57,034 nucleotides of DNA, from positions 1-57,034 of the forward strand of contig JAWKSZ010000054.1 in NCBI GenBank assembly GCA_041402045.1, in the 5' to 3' direction. The first letter of the stretch is position 1, and every line of letters begins with the position of its first letter. Made by a program: the position numbers and the translations under genes. This DNA is from JAGQRJ01 sp041402045 (lineage in GTDB: Bacteria; Planctomycetota; J058). Of the stretch, positions 17,035-25,547 are shown one piece after another. The notes beneath the pieces are model-generated. The model saw only the letters and a list, made by a program, of their open reading frames with translations. It searched no databases and was not told the origin of the DNA.

Positions 17035-18146
17035 CGGCGGGGGAGGGGCAGGGGCTCGCGGGGCAGCTCGCCCTGGAACAGGCCCTGGTAGAGCGCGTCG
17101 GCCACCGCCGCGTTGCCCTCGACGGTGTAGTGGCAGTCGTCGTAGAAGTGGGTCAGGTCCTTGGGGACCGCCGCGTCGAGGTCCACGAAGCGCACCCCCC
17201 ACTCGCGGCACACCGCTGCGATCCGCTGGTTGTAGGCCTGCATGCCGTGCATGAGGGTCACCGGGTCGAGGTTCAGCTCGCCGCGGTTGATCAGGCCCAT
17301 CCACAGACTGGCCAGCTCGTCCTCGCGCAAGTCCTCGCGGTAAATGCTCGGCTGCGAGCAGAACACGAGGGGGACCCCCTCGTCGCGGCAGAGCAAGGCG
17401 ATCATGCGCAGGTAACGGGTGAAGTAGTCGAGGCCCTTCGTGGGGTCGACCCCCTCGGTGTAGGGCACGGCGCGGGCGCGGGCGCGCATCTCGGTGTCGC
17501 GGTCGTCCTTGAGCCGCTTCTTCAGCCGCCCCGCCAGGTCGTAGAGCCGGACGTAGCGGGTGAACACGTCGTCGAAGGTCGGGGGCTTGGGCGGTTTGCG
17601 GTCGTCGTAGTGGGCGGGGTCGAAGCGCTCGCTGAGGGTCGCGCGCATGTCGTTGATCGCGTGCAGGACCACGATCAGGTCGGGCTCGAGGGCCAGGATC
17701 CGGTGCGCCACCAGCGAGAAGGAGTCGGCGACCGAGTTCCCCGAGATCGCGGTGTTGATCGCGATCACCTTCACCCCGCGCTCGCCGAGGCGCGCCTCGA
17801 CCAGCTCGGGGAAGGTCTGGGGGTCGGGGATCACCCGGTTCTCGGTGGTCGAGGCCCCCACGAAGAAGATCCGGTACTCGCCCTCGGGCTTGGGGACCAG
17901 CGGGTCCGGCAGACCCTGCGCGCGGAACCCGTGGGCGTCGACCCCGAGCACGTAGCGCTGCTCGCCGTCGAGGGTCAGGTACTCCTGGTTCGAGTTGGGG
18001 GCGCGCACGTGGCGCAGGTAGGGGTGCGGGACGAAGACCTCGGGCTGGGGCGAGACCACGAGGTGCAGGACCCCCTCGGTCAGGAGCAGGGTCAGCCCGA
18101 GGATCGCCAGGAGGAAGATCAGCTTGCGCTTGCGGGAGAGGGCCAT
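17031..18146 (-). CDS. Membrane-anchored SGNH/GDSL-family hydrolase
   Basis: A 371-aa protein with a single N-terminal membrane helix (IFLLAILGLTLLLTEGVLHL). The SGNH blocks are a GDS-like FVGASTTE, an oxyanion Gly in NTAISGNS, an Asn block LHAINDMRA and the final DDCHYTVEGN with the Asp-His pair. Such proteins are esterases or O-acetyl transfer/removal enzymes acting on envelope glycans or lipids outside the membrane. It starts 10 nt after the nrdJ stop and is coupled to the next small gene. The substrate is unknown. Confidence 0.8.
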   Translation of the reverse strand: MALSRKRKLIFLLAILGLTLLLTEGVLHLVVSPQPEVFVPHPYLRHVRAPNSNQEYLTLDGEQRYVLGVDAHGFRAQGLPDPLVPKPEGEYRIFFVGASTTENRVIPDPQTFPELVEARLGERGVKVIAINTAISGNSVADSFSLVAHRILALEPDLIVVLHAINDMRATLSERFDPAHYDDRKPPKPPTFDDVFTRYVRLYDLAGRLKKRLKDDRDTEMRARARAVPYTEGVDPTKGLDYFTRYLRMIALLCRDEGVPLVFCSQPSIYREDLREDELASLWMGLINRGELNLDPVTLMHGMQAYNQRIAAVCREWGVRFVDLDAAVPKDLTHFYDDCHYTVEGNAAVADALYQGLFQGELPREPLPLPRR

Positions 18147-18156
18147 GCTGCGCTGC

Positions 18157-19950
18157 CTACGCCTGCTCGCCGAAGGGGTCGCTGCACTCGGGGCACGAGG
18201 GGCCCGCGGCCTCGGGGGGCTCGGCGGGGAGCGTGCGCAGCACCTGGCCCTCGCGGCTCCCGTCGCGGTAGACCGTGATCCCCTTGCAGCCGAGGAGGTA
18301 GGCCTGGCGGTAGATCTCGCCCACGTCGCCGGCGGTCGCGCTGCGGGGCAGATTCACGGTCTTGCTCACCGCGTTCTCCACGTGGGCCTGGAACGCGGCT
18401 TGGTGGCGCACGTGCCAGCTCGGGGGGATCTCGTGGGCGGTGGCGAGCAGCGTCTGCACCGCCGGCGGGACCCCCGGGACCCCGGCCAGGCTCCCCCCGT
18501 TCTGCGCCACCCGCTGGGGCAGGTCGTCGCGCCAGAAGCCGTGCGCCCGCGCCAGGCGCTCCAGCGCCGGGTGCACGAAGGTCAGCTCGCGGGTGCCGTC
18601 GAGGGTCCGGCGCACGTAGCTCAGGGCGTAGAGCGGCTCGATCCCGCTGGAGCAGCCGGCGAGGATCGAGATCGTGCCGGTGGGGGCGATCGTGGTCACC
18701 GTCGCGTTGCGCAGGGGCTCGAGGCCCTCGCGCTCCCAGCGCGAGCCGCCCCAGGCGGGGAACGCGCCGCGCTCGCGGGCGAGCTCGGTCGAGGCCGCGC
18801 GGGCCTCGCGCAGCACGAAGCCCATGAGCTCGTGGGCCAGGTCCAGGGCCTCCTGTGAGGCGTAGGGCACCCCCAGCTCGACCAGGAGGTCGGCCCAGCC
18901 CATGATCCCCAGCCCGATCTTGCGGTTCTTGGCGGTCACGTCGTGGATCGCGGGCAGGGGGAAGTGGTTGGCCTCGATCACGTCGTCGAGCATGCGCACG
19001 CCGAGGATCACCGTCGCCCGCAGCGCGTCCCAGTCGACGGCGCCGTCGCGCACGTGCTTGCCCACGTCGACCGAGCCCAGGTTGCAGGACTCGTAGGGGA
19101 GGAGCGGGAGCTCGCCGCAGGGGTTCGTGCTCTCGATCTGGCCCAGGGCGGGGGTCGGGTGCTCGGCATTGATCCGGTCGATGAAGATCAGCCCCGGGTC
19201 GCCGGTGCGCCAGGCCGAGTCGAGGATCTCGTCCCACACCTCCCGCGCGTCGGCGCGGCCCAGCTCTTCGCCGGTGCGCGGGTGCACCAGCGCGTAGTCG
19301 CTGCCCGCGGCGAGGGCCTGCATGAAGGCGTCGGTGATCGCGACCGAGACGTTGAAGTGGGTCAGCTCGGCGGGGTCGCGCTTGACCCGCACGAAGTCGA
19401 GGACGTCGGGGTGGTCGACCCGCAGCACGCCCATGTTGGCGCCGCGGCGCACGCCGCCCTGGTTCACCGCGCCGGTGGCCGCGTTGAACACGCGCATGAA
19501 GCTCACCGGACCCGAGGCGCGCCCGCCGGTGCCCAGGGGGTCCTCCTTGGGGCGCAGGCGGCTGAAGGCGAAGCCGGTCCCGCCGCCGGTGCCGTGGATC
19601 ACGGCGGCGTACTTCACCGCGTCGAAGATCTCGGTCAGCGAGTCCTCGATCGGGAGCACGAAGCAGGCGCTGAGCTGCCCCGCGGGCTTGCCCGCGTTCA
19701 TCAGGGTCGGGGAGTTGGGCAGGAAGCGCAGCGCCGCCAGGACCTCGTAGAACGCCTGGGCCTGCCCTTCGGGCACGCGGCCCCAGCGGGTCTCCGCCGC
19801 CGCCAGCGCGCGGGCCACCCGCCACAGACAGTCGGCGGGCTCCTCGACGACCTCGCCGCTGCGATCGCGCAGCAGGTAGCGCGCGCGCAGGATCTCGAGG
19901 GCCTGGGGCGTGAAGGGCGGGACGGGCTGGGCCGGGGCGTCGGGGGGCAT
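18157..19950 (-). CDS. nrdJ: Adenosylcobalamin-dependent (class II) ribonucleoside-diphosphate reductase
   Basis: A 597-aa protein. It carries the RNR large-subunit hallmarks: GTGGGTGFAFSRLRPKEDPL, NQGGVRRGANMGVL, the active-site NPCGE (C278) with ESCNLGSVD, and ATVTTIAPTGTISI near the end. The C-terminal pair in SCPECSDPF is the redox shuttle. There is no class I small subunit nearby. It makes deoxyribonucleotides using B12. The ATG at 19950 lacks a Shine-Dalgarno, but a perfect TATAAT ends 6 nt upstream, inside the end of the acyltransferase gene, so nrdJ may have its own leaderless promoter. Confidence 0.93.
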   Translation of the reverse strand: MPPDAPAQPVPPFTPQALEILRARYLLRDRSGEVVEEPADCLWRVARALAAAETRWGRVPEGQAQAFYEVLAALRFLPNSPTLMNAGKPAGQLSACFVLPIEDSLTEIFDAVKYAAVIHGTGGGTGFAFSRLRPKEDPLGTGGRASGPVSFMRVFNAATGAVNQGGVRRGANMGVLRVDHPDVLDFVRVKRDPAELTHFNVSVAITDAFMQALAAGSDYALVHPRTGEELGRADAREVWDEILDSAWRTGDPGLIFIDRINAEHPTPALGQIESTNPCGELPLLPYESCNLGSVDVGKHVRDGAVDWDALRATVILGVRMLDDVIEANHFPLPAIHDVTAKNRKIGLGIMGWADLLVELGVPYASQEALDLAHELMGFVLREARAASTELARERGAFPAWGGSRWEREGLEPLRNATVTTIAPTGTISILAGCSSGIEPLYALSYVRRTLDGTRELTFVHPALERLARAHGFWRDDLPQRVAQNGGSLAGVPGVPPAVQTLLATAHEIPPSWHVRHQAAFQAHVENAVSKTVNLPRSATAGDVGEIYRQAYLLGCKGITVYRDGSREGQVLRTLPAEPPEAAGPSCPECSDPFGEQA

Positions 19951-19956
19951 GCCTGG

Positions 19957-19962
19957 ATTATA
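19957..19962 (-). promoter_or_regulatory. Putative leaderless -10 box of nrdJ
   Basis: TATAAT on the minus strand with a 6-nt spacer (CCAGGC) to the nrdJ ATG. It contains the TAA stop of the upstream acyltransferase. No clear -35 is seen. Confidence 0.5.
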
Positions 19963-20967
19963 GGCCCGCGGTCGGCGGACGCTCGCGCCGGTCGGCGGCG
20001 TCGACCCAGGCGTCGAGCTCCAGCCAGCGGGCGTCGACCCAGGCCGCGAAGGCGTCGGGCTCGCTGGGCGCCGCCGCCGCGGGGAAGCCCTCGACCCGCA
20101 CCCGGATCTGGGCTCCGATCAGGGCCCCCTGCCACAGGTCGGCGAAGGTCATGACGCGGTCGTAGCCCGCGTGGCCGAGGAGCACCACGTCGGCGTGGGG
20201 CGCGGCCTGGCGCAGGGCGCGGATCCCGCCGGGGCGCGGGGGGAGCAGGTGCTGGAGCTGGGCGGCGAACTCGGCCCGGGGGTCGCCCTCCTCGCGCAGG
20301 CGCGCGAGCACCCGGCGCCGGCGGGCCGCGCTGGCGCGCGTCCCCTCGGGGAAGATCAGGACCCCGCTCCCCGGGGGCAGGTCTCGCGCCAGGTCCGCGA
20401 CGAGCTCGGTGTCGTCGCGTCCCCCGCCGCGCTCGACGAAGGCGTTGGGCAGGCGCTGCCCGACCACGTCCAGGCAGGGTCCCACAGCGGCTCGCGCTTG
20501 AGCACGTAGCGCAGGCGGATCTCGGGACAGAACAGCCGGATCAGGAGCAGGGTGTCCACGATCCCGGTGTGGCGCTCGAGCACGAGCTGCGGACGGGCGG
20601 GGTCGGGGCGCACCCCGACCCACTCCACCTCGCGCTGGAACCCGTAGATCCGCTGCAGCGCGGCGTCGAGGGCCTTGGCCCAGCGCTCCTGGATCGCGTA
20701 GTCCAGCGCCCGGCGCGCGGTCGGGCGCCCGAGGGTCCAGGCCCAGCCCAGGGTCGCGGCCCCGAGCCCGATCAGCTCCGAGGCGCTGAACACCGCGAAG
20801 CAGAGCACGCTGCGCACCCGGGCGAAGCGGCTGCGGGTCACCGCGTCCAGCGCCCCCAGGAGCACGAGCCACAGGGGCGCCAGGCCCCAGCCCAGCGCGG
20901 CCACGAGGGACAGGAGCGTCACGCTCAGCGCGCGCCGCGGCCAGCGGATCCACGGGGGGTCAGTCAC
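19958..20967 (-). CDS. 1-acylglycerol-3-phosphate-type acyltransferase (PlsC/LPLAT-like), frameshifted
   Basis: Reconstructed at about 336 aa. Two N-terminal hydrophobic helices precede the acyltransferase box ERHTGIVD (an NHxxxxD variant with Arg for Asn). The second box FPEGTRAS lies in the other frame, after a break near 20479. Restoring one C in GACCCTGCC joins REPLWDP to CLDVVGQRLPNAF. The enzyme would acylate lysophosphatidic acid or a similar lipid at the membrane. The GTG start at 20967 overlaps the end of the MFS gene. The NHxxxxD variant could alter donor or acceptor use. The family is clear; the gene is probably intact in the organism. Confidence 0.75.
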
Positions 20968-22312
20968 CGCGGGCCTCGCGCCGCGCGCGGCGACGCTCGA
21001 GCAGGGCTTGGACCCGCGCGTGGCGCTCGCGGGTCAGGGGGTAGCGCCAGGCGATCGCGATCGCGATCAGGTTCAGGGCCACCGGCACCAGGCAGTAGCA
21101 CAGCGCAGGGTCAGGAGCGCGGCCTCGGGCTGCTGCTCGGCGTTCGGCGCGTAGCCCGCGGCGTCGAGCAGAGGCAGGGTCGCGCCCACCCGGCCGCGGC
21201 GGCGAACTTGCGCGCCACCGACCAGGCTCCGAGCAGCTGGCCCTCCTGGCGCTCGCCGCGGCGCAGCTCGTCGTAGTCGGCGACGTCGGCCTGCAGCGCC
21301 GAGGGGATCACCAGCGTGCCTCCGAACCCGACCCCGCTCAGGGCCACGAGCACACCGTACGCCAGCTCGTCCCCGGGCCCGAGGAAGAACACGCCGGAGA
21401 AGGCCGCGGTGTTGACCAGCATGGCCGCGATCCAGGCCGGGCGCTTGTCGGTGCGCTGCGAGAGCCACACCCACCCAGGGAGCAGCGCCGCGCCCACGAG
21501 GAAGTAGGTGAGCAGGAACAGCCCCGCGCGCTCGCTCTCGAGCACGTAGTCCACGAAGTAGGGCAGGAGCACCGCCGGCAGGTTGCTCCCGATCGCGGCC
21601 ACGGTGTAGCTCAGGAGCAGGACCACGAACGGGCCGTTCTGCAGCAGCGGGCGCCAGGCGAAGCGCGAGCGCACCGGGCGCGGCGCGGGCTCGCGCACCA
21701 CGCGCACGCACAGCCAGCAGGCCAGGGGCACGAGGGCGCGTAGACCCAGGCCAGCTGCGCGAACACCGCGCGCTCGTCCCGGGCCGAGTGCCCCAGCCCG
21801 CCCAGGGCGCGGACCGCTTCCGGAGCCGCGGCCGCGGCCAGGGTCCCCAGGATCACCGCGCCGTCGCGCCAGCCGAGGAGCGAGGTCCGCCCGTCGTAGT
21901 CGTCGCAGAGCTCGAGGCCCAGGGCCTCGTAGGGCACGGCGACCACGGTCCAGGCCAGGTAGAGCAGCGCCAGGGTCGCGCCGAACCACAGCGCCCCAGG
22001 GATCGGACCGAGCTCCGGGGGCACGAGGGTCAGGACCAGCGCCAGGGACAGCGGGAGGGCCCCCCCCAGGATCCACACCCGGCGCCGACCCCAGCGGGTG
22101 CGCGTGCGGTCCGAGAGGGTCCCGATCGCGGGGTCGGTCAGCCCGTCGGCGAGGCGGATCAGGACGAGGAACACCCCGACCCAGGTCACCTGGGCGCCGA
22201 CCACGTCGGTGTAGAACTTCGGCAGGTAGACGTAGACCGGGATCCCCACGAAGGCGAGCACCGCGCCCGGGGCGGCGTAGCCCAGGCGCACCCCGAGCGG
22301 AGGCTGGCTCAC
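20960..22312 (-). CDS. MFS carrier, glycoside-pentoside-hexuronide:cation symporter type, with at least three frameshifts
   Basis: Reconstructed at about 450 aa with twelve hydrophobic segments spread over several frames. The N-terminal half (LPKFYTDVVG, then DGLTDPAIGTLSDRTRTRWG, RRRVWILGG) is the classic GPH/MelB signature. Breaks lie near 21740, 21191 and 21106; the middle one is repaired by adding a G to a G-run (GCCGGGTGGGC). The last frame ends in RRRARREARGD with TGA at 20960. The GTG start overlaps the SDR stop as GTGA. It probably imports a sugar or lipid-like solute with a cation; planctomycete GPH carriers also move lysophospholipids in some relatives. The substrate is unknown. Confidence 0.72.
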
Positions 22313-23253
22313 GCGTCGTGAGCCGCGCGGGTGCGCGCCTCGCACAGCTCCCACAGCGCGTCGCGCGTCGGGCGGTCGGCTCGGGTCCAGGGCAGGAGGT
22401 AGGGCGAGCGCACCTCGCGGTCGAACCACAGCTCGCCGCTGCACGTCGCAGGCGCGTCCGCCGCCGCCAGCCACACGATCGTGTCCGCGCCCTGGGCCGG
22501 GGTGCGCAGGCGCCCGGCCAGGCGGCGGTAGAACCCGGGGAGCGAGCGCTCGACCCCGGGGGTCGCGGCCCACCCGGGGTGCATGGCGTGCACCGCCGGG
22601 CCCTCGCTGCCCCAGCGCGCGGCGAAGAGCTCGGCGAGCACGACCTGCATGCGCTTGGTCTGGGCGTAGGCCTTGACCCCGTCGTAGGGGCGCTCGGTCC
22701 AATCCACGTCGTCCAGGGAGAGCCCGGTCGTGTACATGCCCCCCGAGCTTACCCACACCACCCGCGCGCGGCGCGGGGCCCGCTCGAGCACCGGGCGCAG
22801 GAGCTCGGTCAGGAGCCAGGGGCCGAGGACGTGGGTCGCGAGGGTGCGCTCGTTGCCGTCGACGAGCTCCCGCGCGTCGGGGAGCACCCCCGCGTTGTGG
22901 ATCAACCCGTCGAGGGGCGTGGTCCAGCCCGTGCCGAAGGCGCGCACGCCCTCGAGGTCCGCCACGTCGAGCTCCACGAGCTCCGGCGTCCCGTCGCTCG
23001 GGGGCAGGCGCTCCAGCGCCGCTCGCCCCCGCTCCAGGCTGCGGCAGCCGAGGTAGACCGTGGCGCCCAGGGCCAGGAGGGCCTGGGTCGTCGCGAACCC
23101 CAGGCCAGAGTTGGCGCCGGTGACCAGGTAGCGCCGGCCTGCGAGGTCCAGCGCCAGGTCCTCAGGGTCGAAGCCTGCGGCGTGGCGCGCGAAGCCGGAG
23201 GCGTCGAAGGAGAAGAAGATCGAGGCGTCGAGCAGTCGGTCGAGAACACCCAT
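22309..23253 (-). CDS. Short-chain dehydrogenase/reductase (DHRS12-like)
   Basis: A 314-aa protein. A leader helix (FFSFDASGFARHAAGF) precedes the NAD(P) motif TGANSGLG, then HNAG, the catalytic serine in VWVSSGGMY and the YAQTK pair. The leader and layout are those of the DHRS12-type SDRs, whose substrates are lipophilic carbonyls. It heads the leftward SDR-MFS-acyltransferase-nrdJ run. The ATG has no ribosome site but a TAGCGT box 6 nt upstream suggests a leaderless message. The stop overlaps the MFS start as GTGA. Confidence 0.83.
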   Translation of the reverse strand: MGVLDRLLDASIFFSFDASGFARHAAGFDPEDLALDLAGRRYLVTGANSGLGFATTQALLALGATVYLGCRSLERGRAALERLPPSDGTPELVELDVADLEGVRAFGTGWTTPLDGLIHNAGVLPDARELVDGNERTLATHVLGPWLLTELLRPVLERAPRRARVVWVSSGGMYTTGLSLDDVDWTERPYDGVKAYAQTKRMQVVLAELFAARWGSEGPAVHAMHPGWAATPGVERSLPGFYRRLAGRLRTPAQGADTIVWLAAADAPATCSGELWFDREVRSPYLLPWTRADRPTRDALWELCEARTRAAHDA

Positions 23254-23259
23254 GAGGGC

Positions 23260-23265
23260 ACGCTA
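23260..23265 (-). promoter_or_regulatory. Putative leaderless -10 box of the SDR gene
   Basis: TAGCGT on the minus strand, 6 nt before the ATG. TTCAAA 16 nt further upstream is a fair -35 match. Confidence 0.45.
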
Positions 23266-23357
23266 TCCAGCCCTGGCGAAGTTTGAAGCGCGAGGTCCAC
23301 GCCGGTTCCCAGGGCGCCGCCGAGGCCAGTAGAATCCCTCGCCGAAGGGGGGCTCCC

Positions 23358-24743
23358 ATGAGCGACGTGCGTATCGAGAAGGACAGCATGGGCGAGGTCC
23401 GCGTGCCCGCGGACCGGCAATGGGGCGCGCAGACCCAGCGCGCGGTCGAGAACTTCCCGATCAGCGGCCTGCGCTTTCCGCGCGGGTTCATTCGCGCCCT
23501 GGGCCTGATCAAATCCTCCGCGGCTCACACCAACGCCGCGCTGGGGGACCTGGACCAGGGCCGGGCCCAGGCGATCCAGGCCGTCGCCGACGAGGTCGCC
23601 GCGGGCCGCCACGACGCCGAGTTCCCCATCGACATCTTCCAGACCGGCTCCGGCACGAGCTCGAACATGAACGCCAACGAGGTCGTGGCGCGGCTGGCCA
23701 GCGCTCGGGGCGGCGAGGCCGTGCACCCCAACGACCACGTGAACATGGCCCAGTCGAGCAACGACGTGATCCCGACCGCGATCGGGGTCGCGGCGACCCT
23801 CGCGGCCCGCGAAGACCTGCTCCCCGCGCTCGCGCACCTGGAGCAGACGATCCGCAGCCGCGCCGCCGAGCTGGACCACGTGGTCAAGACCGGGCGCACG
23901 CACCTCATGGACGCCATGCCCGTGCGCATGAGCCAGGAGCTCGGCGCCTGGGCGGCACAGATCGCCTCGGGCCGCGAGCGGATCCTGGCGACCCTCGAGC
24001 GCACCCAGCGCCTGCCCCTGGGCGGGACCGCGGTGGGGACCGGGATCAACGCCCCCGCGGACTTCGGCGCCAAGGCGATCGCGCGGATCGCCGAGCTCGC
24101 CGGGAGCCCGTTCGTGCCCCTGGCGTCCAAGTTCGAGGGGATCGGGGCCCAGGACGCGGCGGTCGAGCTCAGCGGGCAGCTGCGCACCGTCGCGGTGTCC
24201 CTGACCAAGATCGCCAACGACCTGCGCTGGATGAACTCGGGCCCCAACGCCGGGCTGGCGGAGATCGCGCTGCCCGACCTCCAGCCGGGCAGCAGCATCA
24301 TGCCGGGCAAGGTCAACCCCGTGATCCCCGAGGCGCTGGCCATGGTGTGCGCGCAGGTGATCGGGAACGACGTGACCGTGGCCTTCGGCGGTCAGGCCGG
24401 GAACTTCCAGCTCAACGTCATGCTCCCGGTGATCGCCTACAACTTGCTGCAGAGTGTGCAGATCCTGGCCAACGGTGCGCGGCTGCTCGCGGACAAGGCG
24501 ATCGCGGGGTTCACGGTCAACGAGGCCCGGATCGCCGATCAGGTCGGGCGCAACCCGATCCTGGTCACCGCGCTGAACCCGGTGATCGGCTACGAGAAGG
24601 GCGCCAAGATTGCCAAGGCCGCGTATGCCGAGAACCGCACCGTCAAGGACGTGGCCCTCGAGCACACCGACCTCTCCTCCGAGGAGATCGACCGCTTGCT
24701 GGACCCCCGCGGCATGACCGAGGGGGGGGTGCAAGAACGATAG
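23358..24743 (+). CDS. fumC: Class II fumarate hydratase
   Basis: 461 aa from the ATG at 23358, preceded by AAGGGGGG; the open frame extends upstream but loses homology. Signatures include TGSGTSSNMNANEV, HPNDHVNMAQSSND, KTGRTHLMDA and the fumarase/aspartase signature GSSIMPGKVNP. It interconverts fumarate and malate in the TCA cycle in the cytoplasm, without an iron-sulfur cluster. A TAGAAT box at 23330-23335 could be the -10 of a leadered transcript. It is followed closely by a 58-aa gene. Confidence 0.94.
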   Translation: MSDVRIEKDSMGEVRVPADRQWGAQTQRAVENFPISGLRFPRGFIRALGLIKSSAAHTNAALGDLDQGRAQAIQAVADEVAAGRHDAEFPIDIFQTGSGTSSNMNANEVVARLASARGGEAVHPNDHVNMAQSSNDVIPTAIGVAATLAAREDLLPALAHLEQTIRSRAAELDHVVKTGRTHLMDAMPVRMSQELGAWAAQIASGRERILATLERTQRLPLGGTAVGTGINAPADFGAKAIARIAELAGSPFVPLASKFEGIGAQDAAVELSGQLRTVAVSLTKIANDLRWMNSGPNAGLAEIALPDLQPGSSIMPGKVNPVIPEALAMVCAQVIGNDVTVAFGGQAGNFQLNVMLPVIAYNLLQSVQILANGARLLADKAIAGFTVNEARIADQVGRNPILVTALNPVIGYEKGAKIAKAAYAENRTVKDVALEHTDLSSEEIDRLLDPRGMTEGGVQER

Positions 24744-24810
24744 ACATGAGCCGCTGGCTCACCGAAGTTCGATCCGCTAGCCTGAACCACATTGCGGTCA
24801 GGAGCTTGCG

Positions 24811-24987
24811 GTGAGCCAGAAGCCGGTCGAATTGCGCCCTGAAGAGGAGCAGATCCTCGAGGAGCTCATGCAGGCTTCGCCCTTCGGGGAGAAGGTCCTG
24901 CTACGCATCGCGGTCAGGATTGGGCTGGAGACGATCAAGAAGGACCCCACGGTCCTCATGCCCTTCCTCTCCAAGAAGCTGGATTAG
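24811..24987 (+). CDS. Small 58-aa protein of unknown function
   Basis: The GTG at 24811 has a near-ideal AGGAG six bases upstream, and the frame keeps the local third-position G/C bias. The product begins MSQKPVELRPEEEQILEELM and ends LMPFLSKKLD; it is acidic then basic, helical and has no cysteine, signal peptide or membrane segment. It lies 67 nt after fumC and is followed 5 nt later by a strong hairpin, which fits a real last gene of the fumC unit. No family recognised. Confidence 0.6.
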   Translation: MSQKPVELRPEEEQILEELMQASPFGEKVLLRIAVRIGLETIKKDPTVLMPFLSKKLD

Positions 24988-24992
24988 TTTCA

Positions 24993-25013
24993 GGGGGTCT
25001 GTCCCAGACCCCC
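24993..25013 (+). terminator. Perfect terminator hairpin after the fumC unit
   Basis: GGGGGTCTG (24993-25001) pairs perfectly with CAGACCCCC (25005-25013) around a 3-nt loop, 5 nt after the small gene's stop. Confidence 0.65.
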
Positions 25014-25036
25014 TCGCCCTCGGGGCAAAGCCCCTC

Positions 25037-25353
25037 GGGCTCACCCCAAGGGGCTCGCGCGCGCTTCGCGCGCTGCGCGCTCGCGGGCTTCGCCCGCTCG
25101 CCGGGCGCACCGCCGCTGCGCCAGCTGGCTTCGCCCGGTCGCCGGGCGCGCCGACCTAGCTCGCGGGCTTCGCCCGCGCTTCCCTGCGCGCGCCGCCGCC
25201 TGCGCCAGCTGGCTTCGCCCGGTCGCCGGGCGCGCTGCGCCAGCTGGCTTCGCCCGGTCGCCGGGCGCGCCGCCGCCGCGCCAGCTGGCTTCGCCCGGTC
25301 GTGGCGCGCCGACCCCTCGCTCGCGGGCTTCGCCCGGTCGCTGGACGCGCCGC
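25037..25353. repeat. Cluster of short GC-rich repeats forming TTCG-loop hairpins
   Basis: The 20-mer CCAGCTGGCTTCGCCCGGTC begins at 25121, 25205, 25240 and 25281, and CGGGCTTCGCCCG-type units recur near 25083, 25163 and 25323. Many are self-complementary around TTCG (GCGCGC-TTCG-CGCGC, GCGGGC-TTCG-CCCGC), which in RNA is the stable UUCG tetraloop. Spacing is irregular, so this is not a CRISPR. Confidence 0.7.
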
Positions 25354-25547
25354 TCCGTCACAGGGGCTCCGTGGACCGGGAGCCTTCCGCTCACGTCGTG
25401 CCGTTTCGTGCCGTCCTCACGGAGGCACGAGAAAAGAGAAAGAAAGGAAGACGGCGTGTTAGGGCGTTGAAATCGAACGCCTTAGCTCGAAGTTCCGCGT
25501 GGTGCAGGGCTTGCTCGAAGTCCCCATGGAAGGAAGCGAGGGAACGG

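Larger units (their letters stand above)
24988..25547. other. 560-bp spacer with terminator, hairpin-rich repeats and no recognised gene
   Basis: The spacer opens with a terminator hairpin (24993-25013), then carries dense GC-rich inverted and direct repeats to about 25365. From 25400 the composition drops (AAAAGAGAAAGAAAGG) and looks non-coding, ending at the tandem-FHA gene. Open frames here are low-complexity Ala/Arg/Gly strings and were not accepted. Confidence 0.6.

Noticed and set aside
25037..25353. Possible CRISPR array
   Set aside because: Repeats are irregularly spaced, share sequence with the spacers, and no cas gene is nearby.
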